A stretch of 42,249 nt of DNA, taken from assembly GCA_009774625.1 (NCBI GenBank), contig VSOB01000025.1, positions 1-42,249 on the forward strand, in the 5' to 3' direction. Every line of letters begins with the position of its first letter. The first letter of the stretch is position 1. The DNA is from Lachnospiraceae bacterium (GTDB lineage Bacteria; Bacillota; Clostridia; Lachnospirales; Lachnospiraceae). Positions 1-8,248 of this stretch are shown here, piece by piece. The translations under genes were made by a program, and so were the position numbers. The notes under the pieces are model-generated. The model did not search any database, was not told the origin of the DNA, and worked only from the letters and a program-made list of their open reading frames with translations.

Positions 1-1530
1 GTCCACATAACGCAGGAAATACCAGGAGGAACCTGCCCACTGAGGCATGGTATTGGTTTCCCGTCTGGCCGGCGCCCCGCATGCAGGACATGTGGTATTG
101 ACCCACTCTTCGATTGCGGCCAGCGGCGATTCTCCTGTACCTGTGGGCTGATAAGATTCCACTTCCGGAAGCAGGAGCGGCAGTTCTTCCTCCGGAACCG
201 GTACGCAGCCACACTTGGGACAATGCACAATCGGAATCGGCTCCCCCCAGTAGCGTTGTCTGGAAAATACCCAGTCACGCAGTTTATAATTCACTGTTTT
301 TCTGCCAAGTCCCCGTTTTTCTATCATCATAGGCGCTTCTTTTTTCAAAACGGCGCTTTCCATCCCGTTCCATTCCCCGGAATTAATCATCACACCGCTG
401 GCTTCCGTATACGCCTCCGTCATGTTTTCAATTTCTTTTCCGTCTTTGGCAATGACCTGTATAATGGGTATCTGAAATTTCTTTGCAAATTCAAAATCTC
501 TGTCATCATGGGCAGGCACACACATAATGGCGCCGGTGCCATAATCCGCCAATACATAGTCCGACAGCCAGATGGGTACTCTGGCGCCATTTAACGGATT
601 GACTGCATAGCTGCCGGTAAAGACACCTGTTTTATCTTTGTCCTGCAGTCTGTCCACATTGGATTTCAGAGAAGCCTCATAAATATACCCATCCACTGCA
701 TCTTTTGTCTCAGGCACTGCAAGCCCTGCCGCCATCTTATGCTCCGGCGCCAATACCATAAAAGTAGCGCCATACAGCGTATCCGGCCTGGTGGTATATA
801 CTGTGATCTTTTCTTCTTTTCCCTCCACCTGGAAATCCACTTCTGCCCCATAGGATTTGCCGATCCAGTCCGCCTGCATCTTCTTGACCTTTTCCGGCCA
901 GTCCAGTTTGTCCAGATCCGCCAGCAGACGGTCCGCATATTTGGTGATCTTCAGCATCCACTGCTTCAGATTCTTTTTGGTCACATCCGCATTGCAGCGT
1001 TCGCACTTGCCGTTTACCACTTCTTCATTTGCAAGACCAGTCTTACAGGAAGGACACCAGTTGATCGGCATCTCTTTTTCATAGGCAAGACCTTCTTTAA
1101 ACATTTTTACAAAAATCCACTGCGTCCATTTGTAAAATCCCGGATCCGTGGTATTGACTTCCATATCCCAGTCATACAAAGCCGCGATCTGATTGATCTG
1201 CTTTTTGATATTCGCAATATTCTCTGCCGTGGACTTTGCCGGATGCACTCCCATCTTAATGGCGAAATTCTCCGCAGGAAGCCCGAATGCATCCCATCCC
1301 ATAGGATGAATAATGTAGTGTCCTCCGTTCAGCATCTTATAACGGCTCCAGACATCAGAAATCACATACCCTCTCCAATGCCCCACATGCAGCCCTTTCC
1401 CGGAAGGATAGGGGAACATATCCAGACAATAATACTTCGGTTTCTTTCCGTCATCTATATTAATCGGATGCGCTTCCCATTCCTTTCTCCATTTTTCTTC
1501 TATTTCTCTGTGATTGTAAGGTATTGCCAT
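1..1530 (-). CDS. leuS: leucyl-tRNA synthetase, N-terminal part (runs off window)
   Basis: Class I aminoacyl-tRNA synthetase that charges tRNA-Leu in the cytoplasm. 510 codons are in the window, from MAIPYNHREIEEKW to about the end of the editing domain. Visible are the HIGH-type signature in PYPSGKGLHVGHWRGY near residue 45, a four-cysteine zinc module (CPSC...CERC), the threonine-rich editing motif TTRPDTLYG, the motif DWVFSRQRYWGEPIP, and a second Cys pair set (CPKC...CPAC). The KMSKS motif and the anticodon domain lie beyond the left edge. The start at 1530 is fixed by an AGGAGG 9 bases upstream. It is transcribed alone from a strong promoter at 1555-1583. The leader is too short for a T-box. 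Confidence 0.97.
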   Translation of the reverse strand, partial: MAIPYNHREIEEKWRKEWEAHPINIDDGKKPKYYCLDMFPYPSGKGLHVGHWRGYVISDVWSRYKMLNGGHYIIHPMGWDAFGLPAENFAIKMGVHPAKSTAENIANIKKQINQIAALYDWDMEVNTTDPGFYKWTQWIFVKMFKEGLAYEKEMPINWCPSCKTGLANEEVVNGKCERCNADVTKKNLKQWMLKITKYADRLLADLDKLDWPEKVKKMQADWIGKSYGAEVDFQVEGKEEKITVYTTRPDTLYGATFMVLAPEHKMAAGLAVPETKDAVDGYIYEASLKSNVDRLQDKDKTGVFTGSYAVNPLNGARVPIWLSDYVLADYGTGAIMCVPAHDDRDFEFAKKFQIPIIQVIAKDGKEIENMTEAYTEASGVMINSGEWNGMESAVLKKEAPMMIEKRGLGRKTVNYKLRDWVFSRQRYWGEPIPIVHCPKCGCVPVPEEELPLLLPEVESYQPTGTGESPLAAIEEWVNTTCPACGAPARRETNTMPQWAGSSWYFLRYVD

Positions 1531-1554
1531 TTTCCATTCCTCCTAGCTTCTCTC

Positions 1555-1583
1555 ATTTTAGTTTTCCCTAAAAGGATTGTCAA
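1555..1583 (-). promoter_or_regulatory. SigA-type promoter of leuS
   Basis: On the minus strand TTGACA (1583-1578), a 17-base spacer and TAAAAT (1560-1555). The predicted start site is about 20 bases before the leuS start codon, so the leader holds only the ribosome binding site. This is a direct sequence match; activity is inferred. Confidence 0.8.
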
Positions 1584-1631
1584 GTATATCTTCCCGCTTT
1601 GCTCAATTCTCCGCCTGCAGCGGGTATACAG

Positions 1632-1678
1632 CAAAACAAACAGCATACGCAAAGCCCGCAGGCCAAAGCGTATGCTGT
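1632..1678 (-). terminator. intrinsic terminator after the LRR-like gene
   Basis: Perfect 11-bp stem (ACAGCATACGC at 1640-1650 with GCGTATGCTGT at 1668-1678), 17-base loop, then TTGTTTTG on the minus strand. It lies downstream of the gene at 1750-2784 and isolates leuS from it. Confidence 0.75.
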
Positions 1679-1749
1679 ACCGTTTCGTATTTTATGATTT
1701 ATTTGTCTGTATACTGCTGTTTTCTGCTTTTTACTTTTTTCCGCTGCTT

Positions 1750-2784
1750 TTATCTGTAAATAATGCTGTAATGAAAACTGCCCCGGCTTGTGGCAAAAGT
1801 AACGGACGTATCAGAACTGTCCAGATCCTCCAGTACTGTAGGCTGTCCGTCCACGATCTGGATCACCTTAAATTCTCTGCCCGGACTCTGCATCCCTGCC
1901 GGAATCTGAAGCTGATACTGTTTCGTCTCATCAAACGCCTCATACACCTGATCGCCCATCGTTACCATATTGGAATAGGTCTGGCCATAGGTATAATCGG
2001 GATACGTATTGTTCAGATACCAGGCAATCACATTCAAATACTCCACACCCGGTTTGATGATTCTGGATGTAACTGCCCGTCCCGTCATCTCATATCCCGG
2101 TGCAAACCGCAGCGGAGAAGTAAAGGGCTGAAGCTGTTCGCCGTCATTTTCTCTCAGCTTGGTGGGCTGATCGATATCCGGATTGTCCGCACTGTATACC
2201 CGCTCGATATTGGGATAGGTTTTCTGCCTGAAAGCCGCTTTCATCGCGCCGTCGTCCACCACATACAGAGTATTAAAAGAAGTGCCCTGCGCAACAGCCG
2301 CCCAACTGTCAAGGCTGGTATACGGGATCTTATCTCCGATCATTCTGGTAGTCTCTTCGCTTCCCTGAATACGGATGACCGGTTTGCTGTCAATCTTATG
2401 AAATACCGTGCTGTTGGAAATAAAGGTGGTGCTCGGAATGAAGAAATACCGTAAATTACCAAACTCCGCAAAGGCTCTCGTCCCTATATCCGTAATGCCG
2501 GCTCCCACCACAACTGTACCGAAAACGGAAGTATGCCACGGACGCTCTGCCAGGTTGTCATTGGTATAATCAGGGATCACACCATTGCCCTCAAAATACA
2601 GTACCCCGTCCTTAATATAAGCCGTAACCCCTTCACTTACCTGCCACACCGCAGACGATTTGGTCCAGTCAGGCGTATGTCTCACCTCCGGAACCTTGGC
2701 TTTTGCAGTCATCGGCAAAAAGCCTGTCAGGCATACGGCAAAAGCCATTGCCATTGCCACTATCCTTCTCCCAGTTTTCCCCAT
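1750..2784 (-). CDS. secreted BspA/LRR_5-like protein of unknown function
   Basis: 344 residues. The N-terminus is a clear Sec signal peptide: basic MGKTGRR, a hydrophobic core about residues 8-22, and an AKA cleavage site near 28. Residues about 45-130 look like the start of a BspA-type leucine-rich repeat protein: a YFEGNGVIPDYT strand, then VVVGAGITDIGTRAFAEF and a short imperfect second unit. The remaining C-terminal half has no domain I can name. There are no sortase motif and no transmembrane anchor, so the product is probably released or held non-covalently. SD is AAGGAGAG. The gene has its own promoter and terminator, so it is a single-gene unit. Function is unknown; LRR_5 proteins often bind surfaces or polymers. 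Confidence 0.8.
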   Translation of the reverse strand: MGKTGRRIVAMAMAFAVCLTGFLPMTAKAKVPEVRHTPDWTKSSAVWQVSEGVTAYIKDGVLYFEGNGVIPDYTNDNLAERPWHTSVFGTVVVGAGITDIGTRAFAEFGNLRYFFIPSTTFISNSTVFHKIDSKPVIRIQGSEETTRMIGDKIPYTSLDSWAAVAQGTSFNTLYVVDDGAMKAAFRQKTYPNIERVYSADNPDIDQPTKLRENDGEQLQPFTSPLRFAPGYEMTGRAVTSRIIKPGVEYLNVIAWYLNNTYPDYTYGQTYSNMVTMGDQVYEAFDETKQYQLQIPAGMQSPGREFKVIQIVDGQPTVLEDLDSSDTSVTFATSRGSFHYSIIYR

Positions 2785-2817
2785 GCAATCTCTCCTTTCC
2801 AGACAATTCCTACTTTT

Positions 2818-2846
2818 AGTTTACGTAGTTTATCAGATTTTGTCAA
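2818..2846 (-). promoter_or_regulatory. SigA-type promoter of the LRR-like gene
   Basis: Minus strand TTGACA (2846-2841), 17-base spacer, TAAACT (2823-2818), about 35 bases upstream of the start codon at 2784. Confidence 0.7.
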
Positions 2847-2942
2847 CCGCAGCCGCCTTTTCCCAGAAGGTAAATCCTGCCAGTTGCCCTATACACTGCC
2901 CCGGTTTTAACCCGGCATCCCGGCGGCTTTCCGCTTAGCCGC

Positions 2943-4580
2943 TCAGTGAATCTCCTTAACGCTGTGAAGGCCGTATCCTTCCATATATCCCAAAGTAATC
3001 TGCTCTCCTGTCTGATATCTGATGATGCCCAGCAGCGTCTCATCTGACAGATCCACATCAAATATATCCTCCGTGCCTGTCAGACATACATAATAATGTG
3101 TAGTTCCCTCAATCACCACCGGGGCGATCGCTTCTATCCTGCCCGAAATGGATTTTACCCGGTCCGCATTCTGACTGACGATCCCATTTGTATTCAAAAG
3201 CTCACTGTAGCTTTTTTCACATTCCTGTATGGTATCGCCGATGGCCACCCACTGATATTTCTGCACATTCACCATAGCATATTTTTTCACCAGGCCGGAA
3301 GCATCCTTCAGTGCCATAAAATAGGTAGGTTCATCCGCTATGTTCAAAAGCAGCGGGAACGTAGCCACATACCCCAGATTCTGCACCTGTCCTTCCGCCG
3401 ACGACATCGCCGAATCCTCGATAGCCCCTTCCACTTTATAAAATCTTGTCTCCATCGTGCGCTGATTCATCAGCACAAAACCCACATTGGACTGATCTCC
3501 GCTGACAGACGTGACCCCGGAATACACCCATACGTCATCTTCCAGCGCAATATAATTGTATCCGTTGGTAGACTGGAGACAATCCCGCTGTCCCAGCACA
3601 CTGTTAAAAAACCCATGTTTGAGAATCCCCGAATAGTCATAAAGCCGGGTCAGAAGTTCGGCAGAATACACCTTATCCACCCACTGGGGCACATCCTCCA
3701 CAGGATAGTCCACACATTCCCCTGTCACTGCATTACAGAGTACCACATTTCCTACCGTCTGCCCTCCAAACAGCCCGATGTTGAACTTTTTTACCGGACA
3801 TACCCAATAAGGCGTTCCTTCTTCATCTATCTCAAAAAAGAGCTGATCGTCGAATATATAGGTCGGATAACGGAAACGCAGATGCCGGTACAGATTCTGG
3901 TTAAAATATTCGGATTTGGAATACCTGATCCCTTCCGACAGCTTGACACATTCCGTATCCTGGGTTGCCATATCGATCAGAATATAAGCAGGAATACCCG
4001 TTCTGTGATTGGTCAGCCATTTGATGGGGCTGGCATAGGACAGTGGCGTTACCCGCACCGGCTTTCCCTGGTAATTGATCTGCGTATAATCGTTGCTCAC
4101 TTCAAACTGAGACACCATATCCACAAGGCTTCCCATTTTCCGGTTTCCCAGAAGCGCCGCCGATCCTTTGTCCAGAAGCGGGATCGTATTATAATCGGCC
4201 TCCTGGATATCGTCTGTAAAATTGCGCTCCTCTATGGTCAGAAGCTGCTGGTATTTTTCTGCATTGATAATCGGTGAGGACAGGATACTGCCCAGAAGAT
4301 ATATGAGAAACACCGCAATCAGCAAAATCCCCATATACTTCAGTCCCTTCATCTCTTTGAAGTCCAGATTCAGGCGCAGATGCCGGCCCTCCGACAGCCA
4401 GAACTGCCTTCCTGCCTTTTTCACCCCATAAATCAGCATGCCGACCACCAGCATGCCCATTATAAAAAACCAGAAGTTTGCCGAATGGATATTAACCGCA
4501 GGCAGATAAATATAATACAAAATCCCTGCCGCCAGAATACCTGCTGTCAAAAATATCAAGTTCCTTGTCATCTTTTTCAT
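2943..4580 (-). CDS. conserved membrane protein, function unknown
   Basis: 545 residues. Three hydrophobic segments lie at the N-terminus: about residues 7-27 (LIFLTAGILAAGILYYIYL), 37-55 and 82-101 (YMGILLIAVFLIYLLGSIL). A large domain of roughly 440 residues, rich in aromatic residues and without further membrane spans, follows and is probably extracytoplasmic. I see no catalytic motif or known domain; proteins of this shape are common in Lachnospiraceae and are annotated as hypothetical. The start at 4580 is supported by AAGGATGG about 8 bases upstream. A TATAAT at 4630-4625 (minus) with a poor -35 could be the promoter. No terminator is visible after the stop, only a weak 6-bp hairpin at 2923-2942. 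Confidence 0.8.
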   Translation of the reverse strand: MKKMTRNLIFLTAGILAAGILYYIYLPAVNIHSANFWFFIMGMLVVGMLIYGVKKAGRQFWLSEGRHLRLNLDFKEMKGLKYMGILLIAVFLIYLLGSILSSPIINAEKYQQLLTIEERNFTDDIQEADYNTIPLLDKGSAALLGNRKMGSLVDMVSQFEVSNDYTQINYQGKPVRVTPLSYASPIKWLTNHRTGIPAYILIDMATQDTECVKLSEGIRYSKSEYFNQNLYRHLRFRYPTYIFDDQLFFEIDEEGTPYWVCPVKKFNIGLFGGQTVGNVVLCNAVTGECVDYPVEDVPQWVDKVYSAELLTRLYDYSGILKHGFFNSVLGQRDCLQSTNGYNYIALEDDVWVYSGVTSVSGDQSNVGFVLMNQRTMETRFYKVEGAIEDSAMSSAEGQVQNLGYVATFPLLLNIADEPTYFMALKDASGLVKKYAMVNVQKYQWVAIGDTIQECEKSYSELLNTNGIVSQNADRVKSISGRIEAIAPVVIEGTTHYYVCLTGTEDIFDVDLSDETLLGIIRYQTGEQITLGYMEGYGLHSVKEIH

Positions 4581-4691
4581 ACACTGCCATCCTTCTTGCC
4601 CTTATGTCATTTAGTATGTGGAAAATTATACTACATATTCCAAAGCCCGTCTGTAAAATATTTCTTAAAATTCTGCCGCTACAATAGAAAG

Positions 4692-4724
4692 CCGGGGAAA
4701 AGAAATCCCTCTTCTTTTCCCCGG
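4692..4724 (-). terminator. intrinsic terminator after the EF-G paralog
   Basis: Perfect 13-bp stem, CCGGGGAAAAGAA (4692-4704) with its complement at 4712-4724, 7-base loop. The minus-strand continuation after the stem is CTTTCTATTG, a short U-rich tail. Confidence 0.7.
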
Positions 4725-4765
4725 ACATCCATATCCATCTGATTTTTCGCTTTTGAACCCCGGTA

Positions 4766-6856
4766 TTACAGATCCGCATTCTCCGCCACTTTGGCCGCTC
4801 TCTCTGCCACTTCTTTCTCCTGTACATCGGAAGGCGCCTGCTCGTAACGTGCAAACTCATAGGAATATACGCCCCGTCCTCCTGTCATGGAACGCAGATC
4901 CGTGCAATAACCGAACAAACCGGTCATAGGAATATCCGCTTCTATCACCTGCCTGCCGCCTGCCAGAGGATTCATCCCCAGCACCCGGCCTCTGCGTTTG
5001 TTCAGATCGCCCATGATATCACCGGTATACTGATCCGGAACCGTAACCTTCAGGGAAGCGATAGGCTCAAGCAAAATAGGCTGTGCTTCCATAAAGCCTT
5101 TTTTAAACGCCTGAATGGTTGCCATCTTGAAAGCCATCTCGGAAGAATCCACCGGATGATAGGAACCGTCATATAAAACAGCCTTTACGCCCACTACAGG
5201 ATAAGCAGCCAGCGGTCCTCTGAGCACAGATTCCTGCAAACCCTTTTCCACTGCCGGGAAATAGTTTTTGGGAACGGCGCCGCCCACAACTTCCTGGGAA
5301 AATTCAAAGCTCTCCTCCAGGTTGCCGGAGCTTTCAAAGCGCATCTTCACATGACCATACTGTCCGTGTCCGCCGGACTGTTTCTTATACTTATATTCCA
5401 CATCCGATTTCTTCCGTATGGTTTCACGGAATGCCACCTTCGGTTTGGAAAGTTCGATCTCAACCCGATACTCGTTCAGAAGCCTGCTTGCCACTATATC
5501 CAGATGCTGATCTCCCATACCATAGAGCAGCGTCTGTCTGTTCTCACTGTCGTTGACAGCTTTCAGAGTCAGATCTTCATGCATCATCTTCTGCAGAGAC
5601 TGTGAAATCTTATCAATGTCCCCTTTGTTCTTTGCATGATAACGCATATATGTGTACGGAACGGAAATCTCCGTCTTGCCATAGCGGATCGGCGCCGCTT
5701 TGGTGGACAGGGTATCTCCGGTCCTTGCTGCGGTCAGCTTGGCAATCGCCCCCACATCACCGGCATGAAGCTCCTGTACTTCGATAGGCTTGTTGCCCTG
5801 CATCACATACAGTTTGCCTACTTTCTCTTCTGTATCCTTATCCTGATTGTAGATCACATCATCAGACTTGAATACACCCGAACAGATCTTGACCAGAGAG
5901 TATTTGCCGATAAAAGGATCCACGATCGTCTTGAAAATATAGGCAGATTTTGCCTTGGAGAAATCATAATCCGCCTGGAATACTTCATTGCTCTTCATGT
6001 TTACGCCCGCGATCTCTCTGTTTTCCGGGCTGGGGAAATATTTTACGATATCATCCAGCAGTGTGTATACACCCTGGCAGAGTATATTGGAACCCATCGA
6101 CATGGGCACAATCGTACCATCCATAACGTTGAGGCGGACTGCAGCACGTATCTCCGCCTCGGAGAATGTTTCCCCTGCAAAGTACCGGTCCATAAACTCT
6201 TCACTGGTTTCCGCAACGGATTCCACCAGTGTATCCCGGCAAACCTGCAGATTGGCCTTACTGTACTCCGGAATCTCGCAGTCAACCACTTCTTTGTCTT
6301 TCCATCTGTGGCCTGTCTCACTGATGACATTGATATATCCTACAAATTTTTCATTTTCACGGATCGGCAGGTGGAACGGCGCCATCTTTTTGCCGTATTT
6401 ATTGGTCATATCCTCCACTACCTGTCTGTAGGAAGCATTGTCCACATCCATATCCGTTACAAATACCATACGGGGCAGTTTATATTTCTCACATAGCTCC
6501 CATGCTTTTTCCGTACCCACTTCCATGCCGGCCTTACCGGAAACCACAATCACAGCCGCATCCGCCGCACTGACCGCCTCTTCCACTTCTCCTACAAAAT
6601 CAAAATATCCCGGCGTATCTAAAATGTTAATCTTGGCGCCTTCCCATTCCAACGGAATCACAGAAGTACTGATGGAAAATTTCCGCTTCTGCTCTTCTTT
6701 TCCAAAATCGCTGACGGTATTGCCATCTGTCACCTTTCCCATTCTGGACGTGAGGCCTGCCAGATATGCCATTGCTTCTGCCAGAGAGGTCTTTCCCGCA
6801 CCGCCATGTCCCAGTAATACTACGTTGCGAATTTTGTCAGTTGTGTAAACATTCAT
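4766..6856 (-). CDS. elongation factor G paralog (FusA2-like translational GTPase)
   Basis: 696 residues, the full length of EF-G. G1 is GHGGAGKT at 16-23; switch I contains KRKFSISTS near 58-64; G3 is DTPG at 80-83. Domain II follows about 300-390. Domain IV carries GGHGQYGHVKMRFE, and the C-terminus holds domain V (MGDLNKRRGRVLGM). The position of the guanine-specifying NKxD motif (134-137) reads TDMD, which is not canonical. This resembles the secondary EF-G-like clade of Clostridia rather than the fusA of the str operon, and no rpsL, rpsG or tufA lies nearby. It may act in translocation, ribosome recycling or a stress role; the sequence does not say which. SD GGAGGG fixes the start. A possible promoter is TTGACG-16-TATTCA at 6962-6935. 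Terminator at 4692-4724. Confidence 0.88.
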   Translation of the reverse strand: MNVYTTDKIRNVVLLGHGGAGKTSLAEAMAYLAGLTSRMGKVTDGNTVSDFGKEEQKRKFSISTSVIPLEWEGAKINILDTPGYFDFVGEVEEAVSAADAAVIVVSGKAGMEVGTEKAWELCEKYKLPRMVFVTDMDVDNASYRQVVEDMTNKYGKKMAPFHLPIRENEKFVGYINVISETGHRWKDKEVVDCEIPEYSKANLQVCRDTLVESVAETSEEFMDRYFAGETFSEAEIRAAVRLNVMDGTIVPMSMGSNILCQGVYTLLDDIVKYFPSPENREIAGVNMKSNEVFQADYDFSKAKSAYIFKTIVDPFIGKYSLVKICSGVFKSDDVIYNQDKDTEEKVGKLYVMQGNKPIEVQELHAGDVGAIAKLTAARTGDTLSTKAAPIRYGKTEISVPYTYMRYHAKNKGDIDKISQSLQKMMHEDLTLKAVNDSENRQTLLYGMGDQHLDIVASRLLNEYRVEIELSKPKVAFRETIRKKSDVEYKYKKQSGGHGQYGHVKMRFESSGNLEESFEFSQEVVGGAVPKNYFPAVEKGLQESVLRGPLAAYPVVGVKAVLYDGSYHPVDSSEMAFKMATIQAFKKGFMEAQPILLEPIASLKVTVPDQYTGDIMGDLNKRRGRVLGMNPLAGGRQVIEADIPMTGLFGYCTDLRSMTGGRGVYSYEFARYEQAPSDVQEKEVAERAAKVAENADL

Positions 6857-7025
6857 ATTAAATTCCCTCCATTTATGCTGTTTTGGGTATCTGCCAAGAT
6901 TTACAGGAATACTGATCCTTTCACATTCCCCATGTGAATATTCTACTAAATTCCATCGTCAATTACAAGTAATTTTGCACAAAATCACCAGCTTTTCTCT
7001 ACGTCATAAAATAGTTGCCGGTACA

Positions 7026-7054
7026 TTGACGTTCACACTTCAACGTGCTATATT
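7026..7054 (+). promoter_or_regulatory. SigA-type promoter of tyrA-aroA
   Basis: TTGACG (7026-7031), 17-base spacer, TATATT (7049-7054). The predicted leader is about 42 bases, with no obvious attenuator or T-box. Confidence 0.7.
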
Positions 7055-7102
7055 GTTGATGGTCATTCATCTCTTATATGATGATACCAGAAAGGGATTC
7101 TT

Positions 7103-8203
7103 ATGAAAGCAATTTCCTGCGGCTTTATCGGCCTGGGCCTGATCGGCGGTTCTATCGCCAAAGCGCTGAAAGAAAAATATAAAGAAATTACCATATATGC
7201 CTGTGACGCCAGCCAGGACACACTTCGTCTGGCCAGAGAAGAAGGGATCGCCGATGTGATATCCGATCAGCCGGATCATACCTTTTCTAGCTGTGATATT
7301 CTGTTTCTGTGCGCGCCCGTATCCCACAATGATGAAAACCTGCGGCTCCTTGCCCCCCATCTTCCCAAAGACTGTATCCTTACCGATGTGGGAAGCGTTA
7401 AAACAGGCATTCACAGACAGATTACGGCACTGGGACTGGAACATCTGTTTATCGGCGGCCATCCCATGGCAGGCAGCGAACGATGCGGCTATGTCAATTC
7501 CAAATCACAGCTTCTGGAAAACGCCTACTATATCCTGACCCCCACCCAGTCCGTTTCAGAGGAAAAACTGCGCCTGTATCAGGAACTGGTAGTTTCCATC
7601 GGAGCCATCCCTCTGGTGCTCTCCAATACAGTCCATGACTATGTGACAGCGGCGGTCAGCCACCTTCCTCATGTTATAGCTGCCTCTCTTGTCAATCTGG
7701 TCAAAAGCTCTGATTCGGAAGAAGGCATTATGAAACTGATTGCAGCAGGCGGCTTCAAGGACATCACCCGCATCGCCTCGTCCTCCTCTGCCATGTGGCA
7801 GCAGATCTGTCTGTCCAACCAAGAAAACATCCTGACACTTCTGGATCGTTACATAGAAATCCTTCGCTGCATCAAAGAGCAGATATCTACCGGCGATGCA
7901 GGCGAAATCTATGACTTTTTTGACCGGGCCCGCATCTATCGGGATTCTTTTATAGAAGCCTCCAGCGGCCCTATCAAAAAAGTATTTTCTTTCCAGATCG
8001 ACATTGCCGACGAACCAGGTGCACTGGCATCTATCGCCACGATCCTGGCGCTGAACGGCATCAATATTAAAAATATAGGCATTGCCCACAACCGGGAACT
8101 GGAAGAGGGTGTACTGCGCATTGAATTTTACGACGAAGAGGGAATGCGTACCGCCTCCTCCATTCTGCGAAGCAAGGGCTATGGCATTCATGAAAAGAAA
8201 TAA
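7103..8203 (+). CDS. tyrA: prephenate dehydrogenase with ACT domain
   Basis: 366 residues. It oxidises prephenate to 4-hydroxyphenylpyruvate with NAD+, the committed step to tyrosine. The N-terminal Rossmann fold has GLGLIGG (GxGxxG at 10-15). GGHPMAGSERCGY near residue 120 is the conserved active-site HPMxGxE segment. The helical dimerisation domain spans about 170-285. A C-terminal ACT domain (about 297-366, FQIDIADEPGALASIATIL) suggests feedback regulation by an amino acid, probably tyrosine. There is no fused chorismate mutase. SD AAAGGG precedes ATG at 7103. It is first in an operon with aroA, 45 bases apart. Confidence 0.95.
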   Translation: MKAISCGFIGLGLIGGSIAKALKEKYKEITIYACDASQDTLRLAREEGIADVISDQPDHTFSSCDILFLCAPVSHNDENLRLLAPHLPKDCILTDVGSVKTGIHRQITALGLEHLFIGGHPMAGSERCGYVNSKSQLLENAYYILTPTQSVSEEKLRLYQELVVSIGAIPLVLSNTVHDYVTAAVSHLPHVIAASLVNLVKSSDSEEGIMKLIAAGGFKDITRIASSSSAMWQQICLSNQENILTLLDRYIEILRCIKEQISTGDAGEIYDFFDRARIYRDSFIEASSGPIKKVFSFQIDIADEPGALASIATILALNGINIKNIGIAHNRELEEGVLRIEFYDEEGMRTASSILRSKGYGIHEKK

Positions 8204-8248
8204 TACAAACAAAACCATACAAACGGCTGAAACGGAAAGGAAAACGGT

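Noticed and set aside
739..2454. A 571-codon open frame on the plus strand
   Set aside because: It lies antisense to leuS and the LRR-like gene, has a Leu/Ile/Arg/His-rich shadow composition and spans the leuS promoter and terminator; the minus-strand genes are recognisable.
2923..2942. Hairpin GCGGCT / AGCCGC just after the stop of the membrane protein gene
   Set aside because: Only 6 bp and no U-run; too weak to call a terminator.
3096..4277. A 393-codon open frame on the plus strand
   Set aside because: Antisense shadow of the 545-residue membrane protein, with no domain or ribosome binding site.
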